Source: Chondrus crispus (Eukaryota > Rhodophyta > Florideophyceae > Gigartinales > Gigartinaceae). From it: a stretch of DNA of 64,000 nucleotides. Below, piece after piece: positions 41,730 to 52,481 of the stretch. Position 1 is the first letter of the stretch; each line of letters opens with the position of its first letter. Location: the NCBI RefSeq assembly GCF_000350225.1, contig NW_005179047.1, forward strand, positions 139,211 through 203,210. Direction: 5' to 3'. Position numbers and translations under genes: made by a program. A model generated the notes under the pieces. The model worked only from the letters and a program-made list of their open reading frames with translations. It ran no database searches and was not told the DNA's origin.

Positions 41730-42377
41730 ATGACCAACGCTTTTATCGCCCTACCTTCCCTCAGCTTTTCTCATTCTCGGCGTTTCCCTGCGTCTTGCTC
41801 TCCAACCCGCCTACCTCGTTTCACCATGACGTCTAACGTCGAAAACCACAAGGTTCTCATGCTTTGCCTTGGCAATATTTGTCGCTCTCCCGCCGCAGAA
41901 GCAGTTATGAAGAATGTCGTCTCCCGTCGCGGGCTCGACGAAAGCTTTTTCGTCGATTCTTGTGGCACAGGAGGTGGTTCCCCAAATTGGTATCTAGAAG
42001 ACGGTTTTTCGTATCATCAAGGCGACGAGGCAGATCCTCGCATGCGTGCTGCTGCCAGGAAACGCGGTCTGGACCTACTCAGCAAATCTCGTCCCTTGTG
42101 TAGAGCCGATTTCTATCACTTTGACCTTATCATTGCCATGGATGAAAGCAATATCGAATCGATCAACACCGCGAAGCAACATTGGAACGTTGCTGAAGAT
42201 GCGCCGGCGAGGGTGGCCCTCATGTCTCGGTTCAGTCCTGACGACAATTTCCGTGGACGTGCTGTTCCAGACCCCTACTGGTCGGGGGAAAAGGGCTTTG
42301 AACTAGCCTTAGATTTGATTGAAGGTGCCTGCGAGGGATTGGTAGATGAGCTCATCGCCTCGGAAACAAAGTCGTAG
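41730..42377 (+). CDS. Low-molecular-weight protein tyrosine phosphatase, organelle-targeted form
   Basis: The catalytic P-loop CLGNICRSP (CX5R, about C46-R52 from this start) opens the domain, and the general-acid motif DPYW (VPDPYWSG) closes it, together diagnostic for LMW-PTPs. The enzyme hydrolyses phosphotyrosine through a Cys-phosphate intermediate. The frame is open from ATG 41613, but ATG 41730 begins a Ser/Arg/Pro-rich acid-free leader (MTNAFIALPSLSFSHSRRF) of about 32 residues that looks like a transit peptide. ATG 41826 would give the bare cytosolic enzyme. The typical DPYY is DPYW here. The gene is divergent from Dicer, with a shared upstream region of about 760 bp, and its end is about 160 bp from the convergent next gene. 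Confidence 0.88.
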   Translation: MTNAFIALPSLSFSHSRRFPASCSPTRLPRFTMTSNVENHKVLMLCLGNICRSPAAEAVMKNVVSRRGLDESFFVDSCGTGGGSPNWYLEDGFSYHQGDEADPRMRAAARKRGLDLLSKSRPLCRADFYHFDLIIAMDESNIESINTAKQHWNVAEDAPARVALMSRFSPDDNFRGRAVPDPYWSGEKGFELALDLIEGACEGLVDELIASETKS

Positions 42378-42535
42378 CCATCAGGTCGGACTAGCTTGTT
42401 TAGTGAACCACACTCAAAGCCCTTCGCCGTCTACTTTCACCGCCCGCTGCCCTGTCTGATGTAATGTTTCTTTGGAGTTGTCACAAAAACGCAGAGGAGA
42501 CTTTTTTTTTTCACTTTGGCCTTGATGATGGCGTC

Positions 42536-43624
42536 TCATTCCGGATACGATTGTGACTCATGTTTGTTATTGTCACGTTTTTGTCGTACTTCGTTCACGA
42601 GTCTATCTCGATCTATCTTTGCCTTTGCCACATGCTTGTCCGCAAGGGCATTGAAGAATTCTTGTTGTTCAGAACGGCCTTGCATTTCTGGTCTTGAAAA
42701 TAGAGTGATTGCATTGTGTTCGCTGAGGGCATCCCCTAGAGTGGAAATGGCCTGTGCAACAAGTTCAAGTGTCCCGCAGTTTGGCGATAGTATCTCAAAC
42801 TTTTCTGCTCTGTGATTTTTCGATACTCTCTGACCTCTAAACTCTTGTTCAGCGCGTCTCTTTCCCAACGTTCGACCGGCGAAGCCTCTACGGCCGCCAG
42901 GTTGTTGGGAACTCCTTTTCTCGGCACGGTGGGTATTAGGAGCCGCTTGGGACAGTGGCGTAATTGATGACATTCCGTTCCCGACAGGATTCATTGAGAG
43001 CGCAGCGGATGCCAGGGTGCGCATCGGGGTGCCCCCTGACTGAAGGTTGCGAGGGCTCGGAATACTGTATCCCGAGTTGCCGCAGTCCATTCCCCTGGAC
43101 TGGGGTTGAGGGCTAGGTTTTACGTCGGTTTCTTCGACATGGCCTTCATTAGGGCTTGTTGGTATGGGCCAGTTGGCCGGGGCAAACCGCTTGCAGCTAC
43201 TGAGCACACGCCAAGCTTCAAACAGCTTCCATTCGGTTACTTCGGACTTGACACTGTCAAAGTCTAGGTTTCCAGAAATTGCCTGGAGATGTTTACCGAC
43301 GGTTGCTCGAAGAATTAAATCACGAGATGTGATACCCTGGCGCAAAGCTTGTTCCGCAACATCGGAAAGAGCTATGTTAAAGTTGTTGACATCTTCGCTA
43401 ATGGCATCAAACTGCGTCTTTACAGCCGTCTGAGAGCGGGAGGTCCATCTCCCTTCGAGGACGTCTGGATCTGAGGGTGCGAGTTCGGTGAAGCGCCGGT
43501 AAAGGTCATTGACGAAGGCCTTACTGCTTTGCTCGCGGGTGGACGAGGTGTGCTCCGAAGCATGTATCCATGCGTTTGCGACAGCTTGTGACTCCTCGCG
43601 GGACCACGACTTACCGCGTCCCAT
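42536..43624 (-). CDS. SANT/Myb-like DNA-binding domain protein
   Basis: A 362-residue protein whose N-terminus (MGRGKSWSREESQAVANAWIHASEH, split here only by its turn) and the following FVNDLYRRFTEL, then EGRWTSRSQTAVKTQF and ISEDVNNFN, resemble the Myb/SANT-like domain of plant and oomycete proteins often annotated as NAM-associated or as Harbinger accessory ORFs. It is followed by a Pro/Ser/Arg-rich linker with likely nuclear-localisation stretches (GRRGFAGRTLGKRR), and a C-terminal helical region (FFNALADKHVAKAKIDRDRL) that could oligomerise. It could be a host transcription factor or a domesticated transposon protein. No terminal repeats were found around it and the frame is intact, which favours a host gene. 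Confidence 0.55.
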   Translation of the reverse strand: MGRGKSWSREESQAVANAWIHASEHTSSTREQSSKAFVNDLYRRFTELAPSDPDVLEGRWTSRSQTAVKTQFDAISEDVNNFNIALSDVAEQALRQGITSRDLILRATVGKHLQAISGNLDFDSVKSEVTEWKLFEAWRVLSSCKRFAPANWPIPTSPNEGHVEETDVKPSPQPQSRGMDCGNSGYSIPSPRNLQSGGTPMRTLASAALSMNPVGNGMSSITPLSQAAPNTHRAEKRSSQQPGGRRGFAGRTLGKRRAEQEFRGQRVSKNHRAEKFEILSPNCGTLELVAQAISTLGDALSEHNAITLFSRPEMQGRSEQQEFFNALADKHVAKAKIDRDRLVNEVRQKRDNNKHESQSYPE

Positions 43625-44730
43625 TTACGCTTCTGGTGGACCTGAAGGTCGGACACAGAATGACACCTGAAATCCAAAGGAACGAGTGAGGATTGAAATT
43701 GTGGTGCTCGGTCAGAATGGTGAAGAATAGGTGTGGTCGTGGCGAGAAAGAGAACGGTGAGCGGGCCACATTGAGGTAGTGTTATAAAGAGCTGAGGTCG
43801 ATAGTGCTATGAGGGTTGCGGCCGTGACCGTTTTACATGATTAGCTCTGGGCGAGTGTTTCAGGCTAGGGTAGCAGGATAACGCACAAGCGCTGGAAAAA
43901 TTCAAACCTTAAAAATTTGGAAAATATAGTCTATGAGAAGATATGTTATGTTCGCACATATCCATCACACATCGTAATTTACTGTACGCTATCCGAGTTT
44001 CCCATTCCCATTCCGCCTTTTCCATGGGCCACTGTGTAATGTGCTGCTTGCTCATTCCAATCCCCTTCGTATGCTTTTATTCAATGCACATGTGCAATCC
44101 CCCGCTATTTTACAATTTTACATTAGCAAAATACTGTATACTGTTACCCAAGGGTACTGTACTTCTGTACACCGCAGTATCAATCACCGAACAGATCACC
44201 ACTGCTGCGATAGTGCATCCGTATCTTTAACCTCGTTCGCAGTGCCTTGTCTGGAAATTCCACATCATCCTAAAAGACACGTGTACATATATCCCCCAAA
44301 AAAATCAAAGATCATATACGTGTACACCTGTCGGGGCTGTATAAAATAGGCATAGCGTGAAACTGTCAAAAAGTGCGCAGTCACGGCCATGCACTACTGC
44401 AACATCGTACCTCTTGCACAGTAAAATGTTTATATGTAAGTTTTTCAAAAGCTTGTCGCGTCGTACAGTAACCGTGGCCTTTCTGAATAGCCGGATCTGG
44501 TCACAGCTCTACACGTACAGTACAGTGCAGTGAGCATCTGCCGTATAGCGCTGTGCTACAGTATGGCACATCTGTAGATCGCTCGCTGTCCAGCACGGAG
44601 TGACCTTTGCCGCTTGGTTTACATTCGGCCCATTCAAGCTTTCCGTCAGACGATCTGCGACTTGTTCATGACCTGCACTTGGAGATCTACTTTACCCTCC
44701 TGGCTCTTTGGCTGTTTAATGCCGTAGTGG
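43625..44730. other. Divergent intergenic region, about 1.1 kb
   Basis: Upstream sequence for the SANT-like and G-patch genes. It contains TACAGTA-type words (near 44130, 44466 and 44516) and CCAAGGGTACTGTAC near 44149, similar to the palindromic pair at 7768-7809. No gene was recognised. Confidence 0.4.
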
Positions 44731-47457
44731 ATGGGCGACACAGTGTTAGACGCAATAACTTCGCCCGAGAGCAGCTCAGGGAATGAAGAGCCACGTCCCA
44801 GTCTTTCACGGCCCAAAAGCAACCGAGTCTTGCACAACCGCCGAAGCCCCAAGGGCTTGAGGCGAAAAAAGCGTTGGAAGCGTAGATTTGCTAGCCGTCT
44901 CAAACAGCTTTCCCCACTCTACTTGTCCTCGCAAGACGTAAACCGGACATCCGCTGCGTCGTATGCCGCCCTTTTGGAAGCCCACGTGCAGCCGTCATCC
45001 ACTGCACTCGCGCATCCTCGTGTGAAGGACCAGGTAAGGGAGGCCTTCAGAAACCTTCCCAGACCCTCCCAGGTAGTTCCAGATCTTGATGCTGGAAGCG
45101 CGTCAGATGCTGGGTTTGGGAAAGATTTAAAAGAGTCGCATAGACGCAGAGTCAAGTCAACGGAAATTATCATTCAATATCTCAACCGCGATGGAACTCA
45201 GGACCCCGTCCCGCCGTGGGCTCATGACATCAACGGTCTCAAACGCTACACACGTTACATGTTCCCGCCGCCAGAGGATCAAAATATAGAAGCTCCACGG
45301 GTGCTACCTGCATTCCTTTCCAAGTCGTATCGCGGGTCACTGTTGAGAACTTACAAGGTTGGCGCTAGATCGCGGAGAACGAAGAACAAAGGAAATCCAT
45401 CGAAGGGGATCACAAATTTTCATGACGATTTACCTTGCGCTACTTCCTCGGATCCAGGCTCTGTCGCAGATTACGAGTATTGGGCCACTACCACTGATTC
45501 GGAACTCGAGGCTCTTTCCCCACCACTGATCCAGCAGACTAAAGTACTTCAATCTGCGAATAGCGATCTAGGAAAATCAAACAAAGAACTTTTGCAAGAA
45601 GTTCTAGCTGAGCATGCATCCGATTCATCCAAAACCGAGAACAGTGATTCGAGCACATCGAGTGTGCCACCTGCAAGTAGCCAGACACCACCTGAGCCCG
45701 TAGAAGAGCTACCTCGGCAAGAGGAAGGGGCAGATCATCTTAGCGAGTTGTTCAAGATGGTAGAAGAGAACCCCAACACTCTCTTTGGTGCTCAGACAGT
45801 GCCGGAAGAAGAGTCGATTGACATCAGAAGGGAAGAAAAATCTACTTCAGAAAAAGAGAATAGGAGTAAGAAGCAAGTCAGAATTGACCATGATTCTAAT
45901 CTATCACCTTTTGACAAAGAGAGAAAGAAGGCGGAAGAGTTTTGTAACGCCTCAGTTGTTGGAACAAGGTCTATTAATATACAGCAGGTGGAGATCTTAA
46001 AAATGCAGACAAGTGTAACAGGCGCAAAGCCTGTTGAGCTGGCGGACGCAAACATGAAAACGAACGGGTACGATGCCTCCTCCAAATCATTGCGAATGAT
46101 GCAGAAAATGGGGTTTAAGGGTCGATTGGGGGCAAAAGAAGACGGTATACTTGAGCCGATCAAACCCAGAACAACAGATGGCCGTCTTGGCCTTGGTTTG
46201 CGATCGGAGCGCGATGTTCAAATGGGGAAGCCTGCTGCTGTGTTCCCATCAAAGTTTAAAGGAAAGAATGCTCATGCCCCTGTTGTAGATCCCGATAAAT
46301 CTCCGGTGATTGCTGATGACTTCGCAAAACCGCTTGCAAAGCGAAAATCAGGGCCGGCAGGTCTGACGGAAAATGCACCACACTCCATAGTAGATTTGGA
46401 TGGTTCTAATCATAACAAGAGGCTGAAGCGCGGTGCAGTGCTTGAAGTGGAAAAATATGCAAGTGACCAATCCTACGTCGATAATGGCCGCCGTGCGGTC
46501 CTGATTGATATGGACGCCTTAATGAGAAACAGCCTTGAGAGGCGCTTGCAAGCGTTTCGAAAGTTGGTAGAGTCGGTTGAAGTCTTGGCAAACGACTTCG
46601 ACCTATCCGGGTTTCTGGAACAGCAGGAACAAGACCTGTCTGACAATGACTACATTGCAAGGCTTATTAAGGCTGCTGGCTTGGGCCCCTCTGACTCATT
46701 GATGACACGGCTTCACGACGACTTAGACGCTGCGTATCGGAGCGGAAGCGATCCAGAGTGGAACGGGGAGGTCCTCCGAACCTTGAAGCAATATTGTAAG
46801 ACAGTCAGCTACGGTTTGTTGCACCGGGGAAGTCGCGGTAGAATGAATCGTGAAATGACATCGCTAGGAACCGCACACCAGTTCCTCAATCGTTCCCGGG
46901 TGACTGTAAAGAACGAAGACGAATGGCCATACATAATGACATGGCAAGATTTACTATGTCGGATTGGAGTTCGGGCACAACAAGCGGTGCTTCTCGTAAG
47001 AGTTCAGCAATGGACTAGCCAGACGTGCCTCGGTGGAGTTGTTGCATCATCAGTCTTGGGGGCTCGTTCGCTGCTCCTGTCAGAAGCCGATAGTAGTGTT
47101 AGTATGGAGCTATTCGAATGTAATCCACGGTGCGAGATCATATCTGCCGAAGTCGGTCGCAACCATGAACGACTTTTTGCTCAAATTTGCGAAAAGGAAG
47201 GAGGTATGTTCACAAAGCGTAATGTGTTGGCATTGTATTCTTCAGATGGTTTGTGGTATGCAGGACGGGAAGAATTCGGAGGAACGCATGGAGTCGGAAA
47301 AGCGTGTGAGTCCTCACTCATTGCGTTCTTTGGATACGGAAAGAGGGAATGGGTGCAGAACGACTGCGTCTTGGAATTATCAAAGGAGCACTATCACAAG
47401 ATGCGTGATGCTAGATTTGCAGGCATTCTCGACCCTGCTGATGTGGAAGATTTATGA
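44731..47457 (+). CDS. G-patch and Tudor-like domain protein
   Basis: A 908-residue protein. The N-terminus is basic (RRKKRWKRRFASRLKQ) and nuclear-looking, followed by a long acidic and Ser-rich disordered region. A G-patch lies at about residues 450-495 (SLRMMQKMGFKGRLGAKEDG, then GRLGLGLR), the glycine-rich module that activates DEAH helicases in splicing and ribosome assembly. After a helical middle part comes a C-terminal Tudor-like fold at about 828-885 (LYSSDGLWYAG, then AFFGYGKREWV), which in relatives reads methylated arginines or binds Sm tails. The combination recalls ZGPAT-type proteins, but the CCCH finger is not seen. A role in mRNA processing is inferred. ATG 44731 is the first in the frame and is used as start; a later start is possible. 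Confidence 0.75.
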   Translation: MGDTVLDAITSPESSSGNEEPRPSLSRPKSNRVLHNRRSPKGLRRKKRWKRRFASRLKQLSPLYLSSQDVNRTSAASYAALLEAHVQPSSTALAHPRVKDQVREAFRNLPRPSQVVPDLDAGSASDAGFGKDLKESHRRRVKSTEIIIQYLNRDGTQDPVPPWAHDINGLKRYTRYMFPPPEDQNIEAPRVLPAFLSKSYRGSLLRTYKVGARSRRTKNKGNPSKGITNFHDDLPCATSSDPGSVADYEYWATTTDSELEALSPPLIQQTKVLQSANSDLGKSNKELLQEVLAEHASDSSKTENSDSSTSSVPPASSQTPPEPVEELPRQEEGADHLSELFKMVEENPNTLFGAQTVPEEESIDIRREEKSTSEKENRSKKQVRIDHDSNLSPFDKERKKAEEFCNASVVGTRSINIQQVEILKMQTSVTGAKPVELADANMKTNGYDASSKSLRMMQKMGFKGRLGAKEDGILEPIKPRTTDGRLGLGLRSERDVQMGKPAAVFPSKFKGKNAHAPVVDPDKSPVIADDFAKPLAKRKSGPAGLTENAPHSIVDLDGSNHNKRLKRGAVLEVEKYASDQSYVDNGRRAVLIDMDALMRNSLERRLQAFRKLVESVEVLANDFDLSGFLEQQEQDLSDNDYIARLIKAAGLGPSDSLMTRLHDDLDAAYRSGSDPEWNGEVLRTLKQYCKTVSYGLLHRGSRGRMNREMTSLGTAHQFLNRSRVTVKNEDEWPYIMTWQDLLCRIGVRAQQAVLLVRVQQWTSQTCLGGVVASSVLGARSLLLSEADSSVSMELFECNPRCEIISAEVGRNHERLFAQICEKEGGMFTKRNVLALYSSDGLWYAGREEFGGTHGVGKACESSLIAFFGYGKREWVQNDCVLELSKEHYHKMRDARFAGILDPADVEDL

Positions 47458-48646
47458 CTGTGGATGAAAAAGCAGTTGCGCAGTAGAATGCAGGCCAGCG
47501 CTGCCATACGGGGTCTTCATACATTTTTTATGTGTCGTTTGATATTGCTTTATATTTGTTCAGGATAAAGATTTAATGTAAAAGTGTGTATACTTGCAGC
47601 GAGCGTATCTTCTCACAGATGTGCGACGCCAGTTCCAGACAGAAGCAACGCCTATTTGTCACCAGCGATGATAAGGAAATGACAACTGCACAAGAAGATA
47701 TCGAAGAACTGCCTCGCTTCTTAATTTCAGTGAAAAGAACGGCGGTAGTGCGTCATCAACGTGCCTCGAGACAGCGTTTTGTGTCACTGCATGGGTGGCC
47801 GGAACCCTGATGTTAATGTCAGGACCTGTTTCGCTTAGTCAATCTCTGCCCGACCATGGTCGAACTTCAACGTAGAAAACATCACTGAAAGTGGTCAGAC
47901 GCAACAGCTCACATCAGTCAATTATCCGAGAAAATGCTTTAGTACAGACACCCACATGGTCTATTCTTTGGGTAATTGCTTCTGAACGTTCAATTGCAAG
48001 GGGAAAAGGAAAGTGATTCATGCCAGTTCGGCAAAACCCCATTGTGTTTGATGGTATCTTCACTCAAAATATTTGGAGACGACAACATCCCATTTGTGCG
48101 AATCTGATTTTGCTCCAAGTCATGGGTGCTTTCAAGCTTCGAGGAATGACGCAGCTGCGGAGGGTAATTTGAGCATCAGCTAAAATTATCCTCCGCAGCT
48201 GTACGAGTAAGACTCCATGCACAAGCATTACTGAGTTTTGGAGGCCTTCCCGGGCTCGTTTTGCTACCGTACACGGCTCCCTGCTTCAGAAAGGATGGAA
48301 AACTTGTTTAGAACGTTTCAGCTCCATATCTATGATTGCAACTGACCAACAGTTCGAATGATGAGCCAAAACTTGCCTTTTCTCAAAGTTTGTGTTACTC
48401 TTTTTTGGAGGAATACTGGAGGTGAAACTGCTTCTCAGTATCCTTGTAGATGAACTCCGCAGCTTGACCCGGTTCATAGGAACAGCGGGGACGCTTTCGG
48501 CGTCCCTTTTCTCAAGCAGTGTTGCAGTCTTTTTGAAGTACAAAGAGTTTCCTCAAGCTGTACAGTTTAAACCCCAATATGTGCTATATTTTTTACCACC
48601 ACGGTATTGCCCTGATGTGCGTATCGTACGGTATATTAGTACAATA
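47458..48646. other. Intergenic, about 1.2 kb
   Basis: This holds the 3' flank of the G-patch gene and a hairpin at 48152-48201. Two short overlapping frames (48286-48543 minus, 48392-48685 plus) have no family motif and are not called. Confidence 0.4.
48152..48201. repeat. 19-bp-stem hairpin with 12-base loop
   Basis: CAGCTGCGGAGGGTAATTT (48152-48170) pairs with AAATTATCCTCCGCAGCTG (48183-48201) with a single G-T wobble. It lies about 700 bp beyond the G-patch gene and outside any recognised transposon. It could be a small-RNA precursor, a 3'-end structure or a fold-back remnant. Confidence 0.65.
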
Positions 48647-50194
48647 CAGTGCACGAAAAAACTAAAGAGCACCCCCAATTGTTGAACGAATTCCCGTGAA
48701 AAATGTTCCGTTCAAAACAAAAAACTTCCCGCAGACCGTTATTTTGCAAATCATATAAAAGTAACGAACTTTCACATCGCCTTAATTATTTCGAAAAATA
48801 GGATCACTTCGGCTACTGTAGAGGGTGCAAAATCTATAGATCACAAGCCCGTTACACTATAGAAATAGGATATAAAGAACTTTTGTTGCCATTAGCATTG
48901 CTCTTTTCCTCCTTCTCGACATAGACGAGACATAAATAAGACCCAATGCAACCACAATATGCCAAAAGGGAAAAAATTGACCCCTTTTCAACAAGGTCAA
49001 GTCCTTGCCTTGCACAATGAAAATGTTTCTTAAAAAGAAATTGCTCGACGGGTGAGGAAGTCCCGCAAAGCCATCCAAACCATTTTAAAAGGACCCCAGG
49101 TGTACAACGAAAAGCACGCCGGTGGGCGTCCGCCCAAAATGACCCCTGCAGAGTCTCGTCGGCTTCTGCGTGAGGCCTCGAAGGGGGAAAAAAGTGCTGA
49201 AACATTACGAAGGGAGCTAGAATTGCCGGTTTCTAAGGGCCGGGTACAGCAGATTTTATCAACGAGCCCTCTCCTACAGTGTCAGAAGGCAAAAATAGCG
49301 CCTCCATTGACTCCAAGGCATAGAACAGTGCGTGTAAAGTGGGAAAAGGAAAGAGCAGGGTGAAACATGCAGAAATGGGGACAGGTCATCTTTTCAGACG
49401 AAAAGAAATTCAATTTTGATGGTCCTGACGGGCTCTCCTACTACTGGCACGACTTGCGAAAGGAGGGAAAGGTTTTGTCTCGTCGACAGATGGGAGGTGG
49501 CTCTTTAGTGATATGGGGGGCATTTTCTGAACTTGGTACTTCAAATTTAGCGATAATTGCTGGTATGCAGAACTCTAGCAAGTACACTACGACGCTTGCT
49601 AACTATTTGCCACCTTTTGCAGAAATGATACATGGCAATGGATGGGTATTTCAGCAGGATAATGACTCTTTCCATAGGTCTCAGGAAACGGAGGCATGGA
49701 TTATTGCTAACAATATTAACGTAATGAGCTGGCCCGCGCCAAGTCCCAACCTCAATCCCATTGAGAACGTTTGGGGAGTGCTCGCGCGGGATTTCTATGC
49801 TGGTTGTCGTCAATATAACACAGTTGACGATCTAAAACTGCAGTTCTTGAAGAATGGTCGAAATTGGACCGTAAGTATCTGTATGGGCTTGTGAAGAGCA
49901 TGCACAAGCGCTGCTTAGATGTCATCGAAGCTGGCGCCGGTAAGACATCGTACTAGCCACTTGTAATCCTTCCGTTGGTGCGCTTTTTGTTTCAATACTT
50001 TATAGTTCTTACACCCTCTACAGTAGCCGAAGTGGAGATATATTTCAAAATAATGAAGGGATCGATGCGAAATTTTGCTATTTTAGATGCAACATAGAAT
50101 CAATGCCTTTGAGCAGTTTTTCCATTTGAATGGAACTTTGGGCACCCCAATGCATTCACCATTTGGGGGTGCTCTTTAGTTTTTTCGTGCACTG
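48647..50194 (+). mobile_element. Tc1/mariner transposon with IR/DR ends, 1548 bp
   Basis: Terminal inverted repeats of 32 bp start CAGTGCACGAAAAAACTAAA at 48647 and mirror-image at 50194, flanked by TA (48645-48646 and 50195-50196). A second inverted pair containing ACTTCGGCTACTGTAGAGGGTG lies about 150 bp inside each end (near 48805 and 50015). This is the IR/DR layout of two transposase-binding sites per end known from Sleeping Beauty-type elements. It encodes one DD34E transposase, which is broken. Confidence 0.92.
48959..49956 (+). pseudogene. Tc1-family DD34E transposase, broken
   Basis: Starting at ATG 48959 (MPKGKKLTPFQQGQVLALH) the frame shows paired helix-turn-helix motifs (KEIARRVRKSRKAI, then GRPPKMTPAESRRLL), then the catalytic core: VIFSDEKKFNFDGPDG with the first Asp, VFQQDNDSFHRS with the second, and PNLNPIENVWG with Glu. 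Thirty-four residues separate the second Asp and Glu. In-frame stops sit at 49031 (TAA) and 49361 (TGA, next to a place where Trp would fit), and a frameshift near 49855 leads to the proper C-terminus KSMHKRCLDVIEAGAG ending at 49956. A few lesions in an otherwise full-length gene suggest recent inactivation. Confidence 0.9.
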
Positions 50195-50404
50195 TAGTAG
50201 GTCTTTCCGCCAGTTATAGGGTATCTGGCCAAATACCGAATGGTTCATGAAAAACTTACACTTTTGGTATGATCGCAGGATGTCAGGGCAGCATACTGTG
50301 AATTCGACCAAAGACCGCAACGTATAGCAAATCATTGTAATATTTTCCAAAACCCATCATAGAAAAACAACTGAGAAAGCATTCACTGTAATACTTGGTA
50401 GTGC

Positions 50405-51680
50405 TCAGAAATCCAAGTCCTCAGTCTCAAACATGGCGTCATCTTGGGTTCCTGCGTGAAAACTGATGTCCATTATAGCCTTACGCTTCTGTCTGTACTT
50501 GGCCTGTACCCGCTTGCTCTTCTCAACCCGGTCGTTCCCAAGCGTGTATCTTCGATTTTTCACATGCCTGTAAAGATTCAGATCAGCTCCCCGTAGTGGG
50601 TACCAGCGGTGCATGTTGGTAACACCCAACACAAATGAAAATATGATGTCGTACATCTTTTCACCCCAACGGAATTGTGAGCTAAGAACATTTCATAAAC
50701 CACACAAGCGACCGAAGTAGTTTCAACGATAATTCTATCCGATGCATGTTCTCGATTGCCAGCCTCTTCTTCTAAAGTCAAATATCGTCCTGGCCTTTTT
50801 TCGTAGGGACAATACCACGAACAGAATCTGCCACACCCTGATATCCTTTGTCAAAAAGACAAGCCCAGCTCTTAGGATATTTGTCAGAAAGAGCACCAGC
50901 GTCCAAAATGTCATTCTCCACTTCACTTTTCTTCAGCATCAACAGATGTTCATCTTTTATACTGTAAACATTATCGATGTCGGCTGTTGCATCTGCAAAA
51001 TGCACACTGCAGACGATTGCCAATCCAATTCGTAGAACTGAAACCTCCGTCTTATACCCGTAAAGCTTATGTTTTCCTGAGAAGTATTTCTTGGATTCTT
51101 GATGATTTCCCGTAGGCCTGTTAGTGTGTTGAAAAGTGACGTCCGTCGCATATCGGGCGTAGGGGTACTTTTTGAACGCCCGATTGCTTTTGAGGATGCG
51201 CTCCATGGGACACGCTGCCCCGGCATCAAGCACCAATGTTTCATAACTCACGTCCGCTGCCATTCGAATGAACTTCTCAACAAGATCCCTCAACGACGGG
51301 CCCTTAATCTTAAACATGCGACCGAGAAAGTCCCACTGCCCCCCATGCTTCATGCAACTTAGTACGATGAAGAGCATGTCTCTTGCCCCATGTTTGGTCT
51401 TTCTCCCTCGTCCCGTGTTCCAATTGTTGAGCATCACCTCCCTGAATTTCATCCAAACTTCTTGGAACTCATCGGGGGCGAAGTTGCACATTTTCAAGAT
51501 GGCAGGGGACCCGCCAGACTGATAAAAGGAATCATAGGTGGGCGTCGAGGAGTCTGTTTCCTCATCAGTGTCGCTTTTGAGGTCCTCCATGGGGTATGCG
51601 TCGAGGTCGTTTGTGCGGTTGACAGCTGCTTCGGCAAGCAGCTGTAGCGCATTTTGCGCTTCTCTGGGACTGATGGACAT
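50405..51680 (-). pseudogene. DDE_Tnp_4 (PIF/Harbinger/IS5-like) transposase, broken
   Basis: From ATG 51680 a 300-residue frame contains FAPDEFQEVWMKFREVM, then YATDVTFQHTNRPTG (first Asp), KYFSGKHKLYGYKTEV, SVHFADATADIDNV (second Asp) and LFDKGYQG. After a stop near 50778 the match continues in another frame with HASDRIIVE (Glu), then shifts again to NYFGRLCGL, a TGA where Trp is expected, and LSSQFRWGEKMYDIIFSFVLGVTN to the end. Thus two frameshifts and at least one stop have occurred. I could not find its terminal inverted repeats, so the element's borders are unknown. The TIR of the MITE at 4291-5054 was not seen around it. Confidence 0.82.
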
Positions 51681-52100
51681 TGGAGCGCATGCAACGTGAA
51701 GGATAGGAGGTTTGCGGTGGGGGCGGTCTGGTTCTTACTGCAATATGTTGCTATATTCTGAAGGACTTTGGCGGGAGTCAATACATTGGCGCACTTTCTG
51801 ATATGATGAGTATTTCCGGAAATACTGTATGATCGCCAAAAGATGGAATCTCTTGAAAAGAGATTGACATATTTGTGAAAAAAAAATTTTTTACGAATGA
51901 CCAAGTCTTTGGTGATACATTCAGTCCTCTTGCAGGGCACTTACCCTTTTTGTGCTCCGCTGAGTTTTACGCATGAAAGTCGGTAACTATTTGAAAGGTC
52001 TAGTGTATAGTGACAAGTTGTTACAATGCTAGTACCCTTCCCGGAGGGCTCAATTTGGGACGCATTTCATTGTGTTATGTGCCCACTGTCAGTACCTGGA
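51681..52100. other. Spacer before copia-3
   Basis: About 420 bp with no gene. It probably includes the unseen end of the DDE_Tnp_4 element; an IR-like ATTTCCGGAAAT lies near 51811. The target copy CTGGA of copia-3 is at 52096-52100. Confidence 0.4.
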
Positions 52101-52481
52101 TGATCGATATGAGGGCATATCCGCTAGGTCAAGTCACTCCAACAATCTGATCAAGGAAAAACCCTCATGGTTTTTATATGCTTGCATTTTATTGGGTATC
52201 GTAAGTTGCGAATTTAGAACGCAACAGTATTTTTCACTGCATATACATAGTTGAAGTCGGGAGTAAAATTGCGAGTGCGAAGACGGGAACAACCGTCTAC
52301 AAACGAAACTGAGTGTGTCGATTACAAGCCTGACTGTACAGAACTCCAGCTGCCTGACTCTTTCAGCTTTAACGCCCTTTGTCTGCCTCAGAAAAGACTG
52401 AGCTGACACAAAGGGAACTTGTAGGAGATTATTTGACAAGATTTGGAAAACTCACAAAAAAAGAATTCGCGTTCTACATCA
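52101..52481 (+). repeat. 5' LTR of copia-3
   Basis: It starts TGATCGATATGAGGGCAT and ends GTTCTACATCA. It differs from the 3' copy at scattered positions, including small indels in the last 200 bp. Confidence 0.9.
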
